This document shows, one piece after another, positions 5,681 through 12,268 of a DNA stretch of 12,268 nt. The translations under genes were made by a program, and so were the position numbers. The notes beneath the pieces were generated by a model. It was not told the origin of the DNA, did no database searches, and worked only from the letters and a program-made list of their open reading frames with translations. The stretch lies in assembly GCA_003224135.1 (NCBI GenBank), contig QHYO01000020.1, forward strand, positions 1,684 through 13,951, in the 5' to 3' direction. This stretch comes from Acidobacteriota bacterium (lineage in GTDB: Bacteria; Acidobacteriota; Terriglobia; Acidiferrales; UBA7541). The number at the start of each line of letters is the position of its first letter. The first letter of the stretch is position 1.

Positions 5681-6070
5681 TTGGAGACCTCGAATAAGGT
5701 CGTGAGCAAAAGAGCCTGCTGCAGTTCACCGGCAGCGATGTGCTATTGGTTCGCAGCGTCGCTGATTGCGTGGGGAGTTCTGAGCGTCGTTGGCGCGTAC
5801 TGGCATCCTCTGCATTGGTATTCTGCCTCCACTACTCTTTTTGCCATGGCGATGGGTTGCGTTGCCAATTGGCTCAGGAACCGCTCGTTTCATTGCGCGA
5901 TCACCGGCCCGCTGTTTCTCATCGCCGGGATCTTTTTTCTGTTTGCTGACTTGCGCATCGCTCGCGTAAATGGGCCTTTGGTGTGGTCGCTGCTCCTCAT
6001 CGGAACGGCCGTGGCATTTCTCCTGGAATGGCGGTATGCGAAGCGCTCCTCCTCGACGGAAAACGCCTAA
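5681..6070 (+). CDS. Small four-helix membrane protein at the end of the metal operon, unknown function
   Basis: About 129 residues, beginning 25 nt after the selenoprotein stop on the same strand, so probably the last gene of the operon. I favour the TTG at 5681 because GGGGGA sits 8 nt upstream. GTG at 5702 and ATG at 5738 are possible alternatives with poorer or no ribosome site. Four hydrophobic segments are visible: around CYWFAASLIAWGVLSVV, SASTTLFAMAMGCVANWL, ITGPLFLIAGIFFLFADL and WSLLLIGTAVAFLLEW. The short N-terminus carries a Cys-Cys pair (KRACCSSP), and there are further Cys near helices 1-3. I do not recognise the family. Location and vicinal cysteines make a metal-transport or accessory role plausible but unproven. 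Confidence 0.6.
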   Translation: METSNKVVSKRACCSSPAAMCYWFAASLIAWGVLSVVGAYWHPLHWYSASTTLFAMAMGCVANWLRNRSFHCAITGPLFLIAGIFFLFADLRIARVNGPLVWSLLLIGTAVAFLLEWRYAKRSSSTENA

Positions 6071-6132
6071 TCCGTCGCGGAGAAATGTGCACACGAGCCA
6101 ACGCGGCATGCCTCAGATAGACGTGCTAGCAG

Positions 6133-6165
6133 CCTTGCAAAATGTCTAATAGAGTTCATGCAAGG
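6133..6165. terminator. Weak inverted repeat between convergent genes
   Basis: CCTTGCA (6133-6139) and TGCAAGG (6159-6165) form a perfect 7-bp inverted repeat around 19 bases, between the convergent ends at 6070 (+) and 6194 (-). There is no T-run on either side, so it is at best a weak or Rho-assisted terminator. Confidence 0.25.
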
Positions 6166-6193
6166 GCCAAGCTCTAGCCGATTAACGTAAGCA

Positions 6194-7264
6194 TCAGCGC
6201 GATGTAACGTCAGAAGGCGGCGGCATGTTGCGGTGCTTCATCCACTCCATGCTGATCTTGTGGTTCTTCTTGTCCGCTGGAATCTCCTCCAGGCTCGGCA
6301 TAAAAATTTGGAGACCCGCTTCAGGAGTCATTCTCGTGTATCCGTTCACCAGTTGATCCTGATAGTTCGTCAGATCCAAATCGAACCAAGCGTTCTTCGA
6401 CAAATCCACCATCATCAAATCGACGTGCCGCATGGTGAGTTTCCCGAAATCGATGGTGCCACCTTGCAGTTGCATAAAATTTCGCCATTGCTCGACGCGC
6501 GCTACATCTTCCCGAGCGTCGCCGAAGATCTGCTGGAAGTCCGGATTGATGATGCGCACGCTGGTAAGCCGTCCGCGGATATGCGGTGGTGGAGCGGCGC
6601 TCCCCGTATCCAGGTAAATGTCATTATCCTTGACCTCCACGCCAGGAATACCGGTTGAGGGAAAGAGGCTGGCAGCCGTGACATTGAACCCGGCCAACAA
6701 TTTCTTGAAGGGAATTTTTAGCAGATTTATTTTTGTCACCTGAATCTGAATGCGATTGTCAGGCGCGACTCCGATGGTGGAAATTACTTCGATGGGCAGA
6801 GGTACCACTTTGTGAAGTGTCCCCTTCAATTTAAGCTGATCGCCGTCGCCAGAAAGCTTGATATTCTTCAGCGGCGAATTGCTGATGCCTTCGTTAAGAA
6901 AGTTCGCCAGATCTCCGACGTTGGTGTGAATCACCCCGTTTTTCACGTCTATGTAAAACGATTCCGGATCATCTAAGGAGGGATTAGTATTACGTGAGGT
7001 GCGCGCCATCTGCCCGCGCAGCCAGCGTACGTACACGCGGAATCCGGTCGGCCCCTTGCGTAGCATCAAGTTGTGCGCGTAGATGTTCGTGGGCGCCAAC
7101 GCGGATGAAGTGCCGGCGATAGGCGGGCCGCCGGCATCAATCACGTCGAGCTTAGCATGGGTGGAGGCTGATGGTGCCGTAGCGCGCGTGGTGCGCCACA
7201 GCCACCACCCCAGCAAAGCCACGATAGAGACGAGAGCAATGCCCAATGTCAGTCGAGCGCGCAC
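6194..7264 (-). CDS. Conserved-looking membrane-anchored protein of unknown function
   Basis: 356 residues starting at a GTG (7262-7264); no convincing Shine-Dalgarno is seen. A single N-terminal anchor (LTLGIALVSIVALLGWWLW) is followed by a low-complexity Ala/Ser/Thr linker, then an exported domain without cysteine motifs. The middle (about residues 90-200) alternates short strands with turns, for example FYIDVKNGVIHTNVGDLANF, NIKLSGDGDQLKLKGTLHK, PDNRIQIQVTKINLLKIPFK. This suggests a beta-rich, possibly lipid-binding or LmeA/DUF2993-like fold. That is only an impression. The C-terminus contains NFMQLQGGTIDFGKLTM and a polar tail. It is convergent with the metal operon and divergent from the L,D-transpeptidase, with about 250 nt of shared upstream region. 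An envelope-associated role is the most that can be inferred. Confidence 0.65.
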   Translation of the reverse strand: MRARLTLGIALVSIVALLGWWLWRTTRATAPSASTHAKLDVIDAGGPPIAGTSSALAPTNIYAHNLMLRKGPTGFRVYVRWLRGQMARTSRNTNPSLDDPESFYIDVKNGVIHTNVGDLANFLNEGISNSPLKNIKLSGDGDQLKLKGTLHKVVPLPIEVISTIGVAPDNRIQIQVTKINLLKIPFKKLLAGFNVTAASLFPSTGIPGVEVKDNDIYLDTGSAAPPPHIRGRLTSVRIINPDFQQIFGDAREDVARVEQWRNFMQLQGGTIDFGKLTMRHVDLMMVDLSKNAWFDLDLTNYQDQLVNGYTRMTPEAGLQIFMPSLEEIPADKKNHKISMEWMKHRNMPPPSDVTSR

Positions 7265-7519
7265 GCGTTCAGCTAAACCAAATCCACCGCGACCGTCAAT
7301 ACTCCTTATCCTTGGTCACCGAAGATTTTTGTGGTGGTCGTGGCGGTTACGCTCCTCGTGCTCGCGGTCGCTCTTCCGTTCGCTTAGGCGCAAATTACGC
7401 CGACTCCAGTGCGTGAGATTGAGAAGATGAAACGGCTAAGGTGCTTCATCGAACAGTAGGATTATTCGACCGGTTTCTATGCTTGCGGCGGCGCTCTGAA
7501 AGGGATCGTGGGATTGACA

Positions 7520-8545
7520 ATGAAAATGTTGCGGAGTTTGGGCTTGGGTGCAGTGATTGGGCTGTGCGTTCCCGGAGGCATCGTGGCGCAGCGGGCGCCT
7601 GCAACAAAACCGAGCGTGGCGGCTAAAGTTTCGGAGTTGGAAATTCAGGTGTTGCTTGATCGGGCGGGATTTTCGCCCGGGGAGATTGATGAGGGCGGAG
7701 GAGCGAATAGCCGGAGGGCTTTGGCGGCATTTGAGGCAGCGCATCGGATTGCTGCGGGGCCGCGAGGACGCAAGCTGCTACTAAAGGCGTTGCATGCAGG
7801 GAGTGTTGAGGCGATCGTGTCCTATAAGATTACGGCGGAAGATGCGAGTGGGCCATTCGCGGCGACGATTCCGGAAGACATGGACGAGAAGGCGAAGCTG
7901 GCGGGGCTTTACTACACGTCGGTGGTGGAAGAGTTGGGCGAGAAATTTCACTGTGCGCCGGAGCTGCTTAAGCGTCTGAATCCTGACGCGCATTTTGCGG
8001 CGGGAGAAGAAGTTAAAGTGCCGAACGTGTTGAACGCGGAGCATGAGGCTGGGGGCGATGAGCCGTCGGCGGGTGTGGCAGGAAAACGAGTGCCGACGAC
8101 CGGCGCGAGAGGCCAGAGAGAATCATTGCATGCTGGGCTGAGAGTGGTGGTATCGAAGAGGACGGCGAGTTTGACGGTATATGGCGCACGAGGACGAATT
8201 ACTTTTTGGGCGCCGGTGACAACCGGCAGCACGCACGATTTCCTGCCGCTGGGAACATGGCGGGTAACTTCGGTAACGCGCAATCCGACGTTTCATTATG
8301 ATCCGGAGCTTTTTTGGAATGTCGATCCGGAAAAGGCGAAAGTAAAGATTGCGGCGGGCCCGAATAATCCGGTGGGAGATGTGTGGATCGACATCAATAA
8401 GCCGCATTACGGAATACATGGGACGCCAGAGCCTGGGCGGATCGGGCAAGTGGAGTCGCATGGGTGTGTGAGGATGACGAACTGGGATGCGCTGAAATTG
8501 GCGGGGCTGGTCGCGAAGGGGACGCCGGTGATTTTTCGGAAATAA
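7520..8545 (+). CDS. L,D-transpeptidase (YkuD) with N-terminal peptidoglycan-binding and LysM regions
   Basis: An exported cell-wall enzyme of about 341 residues that forms or remodels 3-3 peptidoglycan cross-links, or attaches proteins to the wall. The ATG at 7520 has GGGA about 7 nt upstream; a GTG at 7508 is an alternative start adding four residues. A signal peptide ends near A23. A PG-binding-1-like repeat is seen at about 40-85 (LEIQVLLDRAGFSPGEIDEG, then RRALAAFEAAH). A LysM-like stretch follows around 115-160 (YYTSVVEELGEKFHCAPELL, LNPDAHFAAGEEVKVP). The YkuD catalytic domain spans roughly 205-341, with conserved HGTPEP and the signature SHGCVRM; the catalytic cysteine is about residue 316 and the motif histidines about 300 and 314. 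All key residues are present, so it should be active. Neighbouring genes do not suggest an operon. Confidence 0.92.
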   Translation: MKMLRSLGLGAVIGLCVPGGIVAQRAPATKPSVAAKVSELEIQVLLDRAGFSPGEIDEGGGANSRRALAAFEAAHRIAAGPRGRKLLLKALHAGSVEAIVSYKITAEDASGPFAATIPEDMDEKAKLAGLYYTSVVEELGEKFHCAPELLKRLNPDAHFAAGEEVKVPNVLNAEHEAGGDEPSAGVAGKRVPTTGARGQRESLHAGLRVVVSKRTASLTVYGARGRITFWAPVTTGSTHDFLPLGTWRVTSVTRNPTFHYDPELFWNVDPEKAKVKIAAGPNNPVGDVWIDINKPHYGIHGTPEPGRIGQVESHGCVRMTNWDALKLAGLVAKGTPVIFRK

Positions 8546-8914
8546 CGAAGGTAAGCGATCCCGTTTTTTAATTCTTGCAACGCCGCAGTGCAACCGGGCG
8601 GCCGTTGCCGTGATAGGTAACCGTTCTTGAGGATGGCGAGCCAGTGCCGGAAAAACCGTCCTGGGACTCCACACTCCGGTCTGCGACAGACACCTGAATG
8701 AGCGAAAACCAGCAGTGCATTGCGTTCTTCCGGCAGACGGATAAGGAACTGCGAACGATGCGAAATTGGACCGAAGCCAACGTTCTATTTGGCCTAAGTT
8801 GGTAACAACTGTGGTAACAACTGCGCCTAAAACCGCACATTTCCACTATTCCCGAAATCAGGAAATCGCTTGAAACATTGAGTATTTAACGTTTCGGGAG
8901 ACTAACAACGGGTT
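8546..8914. other. Gene-free stretch beside the integration scar
   Basis: I see no credible gene here. Open frames in this stretch lack family features and ribosome sites. The only structure is the short GGTAACAACTG tandem repeat and the tRNA fragment that follows. It may be the decayed end of an integrated element. Confidence 0.5.
8801..8823. repeat. Two tandem GGTAACAACTG repeats (12-bp period)
   Basis: GGTAACAACTG occurs at 8801-8811 and again at 8813-8823. Related copies GGTAACATT (8995-9003) and GGTAACAACT (9005-9014) lie on the other side of the tRNA fragment, inside the recombinase remnant. They may be arm-type binding sites of the recombinase or the duplicated 3' end of an integrase gene. 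Confidence 0.6.
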
Positions 8915-8942
8915 GGAGGTTCGAGTCCTCCCCGGTTCACCA
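8915..8942 (+). other. tRNA 3' fragment (T arm, acceptor 3' strand and CCA): attachment-site remnant
   Basis: GGAGG (8915-8919), TTCGAGT (8920-8926) and CCTCC (8927-8931) make a perfect 5-bp T stem with the standard seven-base T loop. Then come CCGGTTC (8932-8938, acceptor 3' strand), A (discriminator) and CCA (8940-8942). A complete tRNA would need GAACCGG about 65 nt upstream, and it is not there, nor are D or anticodon arms. So only the 3' end exists, as is left at one end of an element that integrated into a tRNA gene. The amino acid cannot be assigned. Confidence 0.8.
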
Positions 8943-8970
8943 AATCCATTCTCAACACATCAGGCTCCTT

Positions 8971-9290
8971 CTAAGCCCGACTCGCGGCCAACTTGGTAAC
9001 ATTGGGTAACAACTCGGTTGCAATTTCATTCAGAGGCGCCCGGAACTGGTCGGTTTCAACGTGCTGATAGACAGAGAGCGTTGTTTGCACGCTGGAATGA
9101 CCGAGAAGCTCAGACACCACCTTTGTCGGATAGCGCCTGAGTAGCTGGGTTGAAAGCGTATGCCTGAAGTCATGCCAACCACCGAGTGCCAGTCCGAGTT
9201 CCTTTGCCACCGGTCGGAGATGTCGATTGGCAGCGTTCTTCTTGGTCTATCGGGGTCCCGGATCGAGATCGGAAGACCCATACGCCTTGG
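8971..9290 (-). pseudogene. Tyrosine recombinase/integrase remnant, frameshifted and N-terminally truncated
   Basis: The C-terminal catalytic half of a phage-type integrase is clear on the minus strand: GGWHDFRHTLSTQLLRRYP (HxxR), VVSELLGHSSVQTTLSVYQH with the second His and the Tyr nucleophile, ending at 8971, 28 nt from the tRNA CCA. The text NAANRHLRPVAKELGL before it joins a different frame that reads VWVFRSRSGTPIDQ (near 9240-9285), so there is a one-base frameshift around 9240. A TAG in the second frame lies just upstream of the junction. The first catalytic Arg region and the DNA-binding N-terminus are not recognisable further up. The element is probably immobile. Confidence 0.75.
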
Positions 9291-9501
9291 CCAGTGATTT
9301 CATCCGCTCCAGTGCCGATCAGAATCCTGCCAGGCCGAGAGGTGGCCCAAGTTTCCGCCAATGAGCGCAAGAAACACAACGTTCATATCCGCGAGCGTCT
9401 AGGACAAATCTCCCGTTACCATTGCATGCGAGTTATTGTGACCGAAACTCAGATATTTTTTTATAAAGAGTCGGGAATTGCCCATAGGACGCCTGCGCGG
9501 G

Positions 9502-10917
9502 CTAGATCCCTAGTCGCGACGCTGCCATCCGTGCAGCATGGTAGCCGCACATTCCGTGCACTCCCGCGCCCGGCGGAGTGGATGAGGAGCAGAGATATAT
9601 ATCCTTGGCCGATGTCCGGTAGTGGCGCCACGTTGGCCGAAACAAAAACTGGGTAATGTCCAAGGAGCCGCCCGAAATGTCCCCGCCTATCAAATTGGCG
9701 TCCATTTTTTCCAGTGCCGCAGGAGAAAAAATGCGCCGAGCCAGGATACAGTCACGGAAACCAGGAGCGAAGCGCTCGATTTGCGCTTCGAGGGCCTCCA
9801 GCATGTCGAAATCTGAGCCGTTCGGCACATGGCAATACGCCCAAGCAGTGTGCTTCCCCGCGGGAGCGCGTGTGGCGTCGAACAGACTCGGCTGTGCTAG
9901 CAGGACAAATGGACGTTCTGAATGGCGGCCAAGCCGCATGGCTGCTTCGGAAGCCGCGATTTCGGCTGCGCTTCCACCCAGATGCACGGTCGCGGCACGC
10001 AAGCACTCGGCTGCTTTCCACGGAATCGGCTGCGACAAAGCGTAATCGACTTTGAAAGCTCCGGGGCCATAGCGGTACTTGGCCAATTGCCGTGTGTACG
10101 TCGTCGATAATCGGCTGCTTGCCATTCGTACCAACTGAAGTGGAGTCACGTCGCACAGCGTGACGTCATAATTTGCGAGAGATGTAAGGCTGTCGATACG
10201 CGCAGAGGTCGTTATTTCGCCACCGAGCGCCGCAAGATGGCTGCATAACGCTTTGGTGATGGACTGAGCGCCGCAGCGAGGAATTGGCCAGCCCACCGCG
10301 TGTGCCGCAGCGCCCAGCAAGACGCCAAACGCCGCGCTCAACGCTTCGTCGAGACTCAGAAACGAATGGGCGGCCAAGCCGGCGAAGAGCGCTTTGGTGC
10401 GTTCGCGGCGAAACGAAAAACCAGCAAGCATTTTCGCGGAAGGAAAAGCAACTAATCCGAAACGCGCAAGCAACAACGGATGGCGAGAAAACAGGCGAAT
10501 GGGACGAAGCACTTCGGATGACAGGTCGGACCAGCGTTCGGCGAACGGCCCGATAAGCCTGCGCCAAGCTCTGCCATCCTGACCTAACGACGATTCAGCG
10601 TCGCGCACGTCGCGCTCCAGTGTGATCGCCGTGCCGTCATCGAGGGGATGGGCCAGCGGGCATGGCGAATGAATCCATTCGAGTCCGTGGTTCGATAATG
10701 GAAGTGAGGAGAAAAATGGCGACCCAGCAGCGAATGGATACACCGCCGATCCAAAGTCATGGAGAAAGCCGGGCAAAGTGAGCTCGAGAGTTCTCGCGGC
10801 GCCTCCCGGTTGAGGCTCCGCTTCGAAAACGTCCACCTTCAACCCTCGCTGCGCGAGAACAATGGCCGTCGAAAGCCCATTGGGACCGGCGCCGATGACG
10901 CAAGCTCTGCGTGTCAA
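9502..10917 (-). CDS. Phytoene-desaturase-like NAD(P)/FAD-dependent oxidoreductase
   Basis: 471 residues in the CrtI/PYROXD2-like amine-oxidase-fold family; the substrate is unknown. The N-terminal dinucleotide-binding site is complete: V-I-G-A-G-P-N-G (G9, G11, G14), then DVFEAEPQPGGAART (E32, with the G-G-A-x-R-T turn near 38-43). The C-terminal FAD-binding signature is also present: PPGAGVHGMCGYHAARMA at about residues 450-467. Length is slightly short of, but consistent with, the family (about 480-530). The start is TTG at 10915-10917, supported by GAAGGG about 10 nt upstream and by placing the glycine motif at residue 9. It follows the lipase-maturation-factor gene after 41 nt on the same strand, so the two are probably co-transcribed. 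No other carotenoid gene is nearby, so a pigment role is not implied. Confidence 0.9.
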   Translation of the reverse strand: MTRRACVIGAGPNGLSTAIVLAQRGLKVDVFEAEPQPGGAARTLELTLPGFLHDFGSAVYPFAAGSPFFSSLPLSNHGLEWIHSPCPLAHPLDDGTAITLERDVRDAESSLGQDGRAWRRLIGPFAERWSDLSSEVLRPIRLFSRHPLLLARFGLVAFPSAKMLAGFSFRRERTKALFAGLAAHSFLSLDEALSAAFGVLLGAAAHAVGWPIPRCGAQSITKALCSHLAALGGEITTSARIDSLTSLANYDVTLCDVTPLQLVRMASSRLSTTYTRQLAKYRYGPGAFKVDYALSQPIPWKAAECLRAATVHLGGSAAEIAASEAAMRLGRHSERPFVLLAQPSLFDATRAPAGKHTAWAYCHVPNGSDFDMLEALEAQIERFAPGFRDCILARRIFSPAALEKMDANLIGGDISGGSLDITQFLFRPTWRHYRTSAKDIYLCSSSTPPGAGVHGMCGYHAARMAASRLGI

Positions 10918-10958
10918 TTTAGGTTTTCCCTTCAGGTATCAGGTCACAGAGATGCGAA

Positions 10959-12268
10959 TCACTGCCGCGGCGCAAGCGAATTCGGCCACTGGACAACTGC
11001 AATCTTACCGTCTGGTTCGCGCTCCAGCGTCGGCGCGTACAATCCCAGCAATTCCCGTCGCCACCACAGCCTCTGCGTTCGCTTTTCAACCGGCGTTGTG
11101 AACCAGTATTGCCAAATAACCGCACGCACCTGACGTGGTGGTTCGTGAGGAAAAGGATTCGCGGCAAAGAGCGAAACAACGTCCGAGCTGTCAGTCAGGA
11201 GCCGTTCTTCGGTTCTAGGCACAATCGGATTGGAGCGCCACTCGCCGAGCGATGCAAACCACAGATTCCAATCGAACCGCGGCTGATAGGGAGCATAGAT
11301 GCCCGGCGCCTTGCTCGGGTCCTGCGGTTTAAACCGGAACGGATAGGTAACCCAGTTCTGCCCGTCCGCCGAACCCTGGAATTCGATTTCGTAGCGACCA
11401 CGCGTCATGACCGCGAACAACCCATAGCGTCCGGCAATGCGAAATGGTTCGAGCGCAGCCACCGGCGTAGCTGGCAGTGGAAAACCGGGCCGGATCATCC
11501 AGATCATTTGCGCCGTCGATGCGTAGAAGAGCCACCCGAAAACAACCGCGGTTATCGCAGTCCTTGGAAATGCGAACTGAGTTCGAAACTGTCCGGTCCA
11601 GGTGCGGTCGCGATCTTCTTTCGCTACGGATGCTTCCGTCGATGGCGCTGCGCCAAGCTGGTCGGTGGAGTTTAAACTGAACCATGCGGCGCCCGCTCCG
11701 CATTCGGCTGTTGCCTTCGCCGTAGCGAGAAAACGTTCCTTCCAACGCCGCGGCAGAAACCTCGCCAGTAAATGGTCATCCAAGAGCAGAAAACCGAGCA
11801 CCAGAACAAGATAATTCAGAAACGTGTAATTGGTCGTCAGGATGATCGCAATCTGCCACACCGTCATGGTGAAAAAACAAACAATTCGCCAGCGTCTCGG
11901 CAGGAAAAGCATCCACACCAGAACAAGCTCCAGCGCGAGCGTGCCGAATGCCGTCGACGCGTGAAACCAATATGGAAAGTGCTGGACGTACCACCCAAGC
12001 CACGTCGGCAACGGACCATTCTGGTAATACTCATCCATCGCCGTGAAGTGTCGCCATTCGGGATCGCCACTTGCAATTTTTGCGACCCCCGATTCAAAGT
12101 AAATCCGGAACCATTCCCAGAGCAAAAGGAACACACTGGCGCGAATGGGCGCATGCCAGCGGCCGAGTCCTGGACGCCATCCCTGTGGAGCGAGGAACAA
12201 CGAAATAAATCCCGCCTCCAGCAGCATGCCATCCGATTGATAGCCGGAGAATTCCGATGCCGCGCTCA
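10959..12268 (-). CDS. Lipase maturation factor family protein (5' end outside window)
   Basis: 435 residues are visible. The ATG at 12227 is internal, because the frame is open to the window edge and the extra residues, SAASEFSGYQSDG joined to MLLEAGFISLFLAP, continue the conserved beginning of the LMF domain (FQWD-LLLE-GF type). Further family text: RIYFESGVAKIASGDPEWR, TAMDEYYQNGPLPTWLGWY and VQHFPYWFHASTAF. Hydrophobic helices occur near residues 40-55, 100-135, 145-165 and 230-255. A soluble C-terminal region holds RYEIEFQGSADGQNW, YQPRFDWNLWFASLGEW and FTTPVEKRTQRLWWRRELLG. In animals LMF1 is an ER protein needed for lipase folding; the bacterial members have no established function. 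The gene is followed after 41 nt by the FAD oxidoreductase in the same direction. Confidence 0.88.
   Translation of the reverse strand, partial: SAASEFSGYQSDGMLLEAGFISLFLAPQGWRPGLGRWHAPIRASVFLLLWEWFRIYFESGVAKIASGDPEWRHFTAMDEYYQNGPLPTWLGWYVQHFPYWFHASTAFGTLALELVLVWMLFLPRRWRIVCFFTMTVWQIAIILTTNYTFLNYLVLVLGFLLLDDHLLARFLPRRWKERFLATAKATAECGAGAAWFSLNSTDQLGAAPSTEASVAKEDRDRTWTGQFRTQFAFPRTAITAVVFGWLFYASTAQMIWMIRPGFPLPATPVAALEPFRIAGRYGLFAVMTRGRYEIEFQGSADGQNWVTYPFRFKPQDPSKAPGIYAPYQPRFDWNLWFASLGEWRSNPIVPRTEERLLTDSSDVVSLFAANPFPHEPPRQVRAVIWQYWFTTPVEKRTQRLWWRRELLGLYAPTLEREPDGKIAVVQWPNSLAPRQ

Noticed and set aside
8568-8846. Minus-strand open frame of 92 codons downstream of the L,D-transpeptidase
   Set aside because: Composition is unlike a protein, no ribosome site, and it crosses the tandem repeats.
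8866-8942. A complete tRNA gene
   Set aside because: The 5' acceptor strand, D arm and anticodon arm are missing; only the 3' end pairs properly.
12225-12227. ATG at 12227 as the start of the lipase maturation factor
   Set aside because: The frame is open to the window edge and the upstream residues (SGYQSDG) continue the conserved domain.
1-12268. CRISPR arrays, rRNA genes or complete insertion sequences
   Set aside because: No regularly spaced repeats, rRNA-like sequence or transposase with terminal inverted repeats could be seen.

Overview
This is a GC-rich, soil-bacterium-like window. The style (alternative GTG/TTG starts, a CusBC-type pump preceded by a small Cys-rich secreted protein, a YkuD L,D-transpeptidase and a lipase-maturation-factor gene) suggests an Acidobacteriota chromosome. 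That is an inference from protein character, not a database result.

Layout. (1) 1-2980, minus strand: a heavy-metal efflux cluster. It has a small secreted Cys/His/Met-rich protein, a TolC/CusC-type outer-membrane factor, and a CusB-type periplasmic adaptor cut by the left edge; the inner-membrane pump gene is expected just outside. The TolC frame has no stop of its own at the usual place and stays open across most of the adaptor gene. (2) 3100-3813: two damaged convergent genes, a CFCC-type small protein (+) and a GNAT acetyltransferase (-) with an in-frame TAG. (3) 3941-6070, plus strand: a compact metal-responsive operon. It opens with a MerR-type promoter (dyad inside a 20-bp spacer), then a MerR regulator, a thioredoxin-fold protein, a MerT-like membrane protein, a membrane-anchored thioredoxin-like protein and a four-helix membrane protein. 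The first four genes overlap by ATGA junctions. (4) 6194-8545: an uncharacterised anchored protein (-) and an L,D-transpeptidase with PG-binding and LysM regions (+). (5) 8546-9500: an old integration scar, with the T-arm and 3' acceptor end of a tRNA beside a frameshifted tyrosine-recombinase remnant and GGTAACA repeats. (6) 9502-12268, minus strand: a lipase maturation factor family gene (5' end outside the window) and a phytoene-desaturase-like FAD oxidoreductase.

The main discovery candidate is in the metal operon. The thioredoxin-like gene 5065-5655 carries an in-frame TGA at codon 67, at the first position of its CxxC-type motif, so it reads U-P-G-C. The TGA is followed directly by a stem-loop with the geometry of a bacterial SECIS element. 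I read it as a selenoprotein working with a mercury-type transporter and regulator: a selenocysteine-assisted mercury or organomercury handling system. The main caution is that the window also holds several genuine disruptions (TAG in the GNAT gene, frameshifts elsewhere), so a nonsense mutation must be excluded by homologues and by finding selA/selB/selC/selD in the genome.
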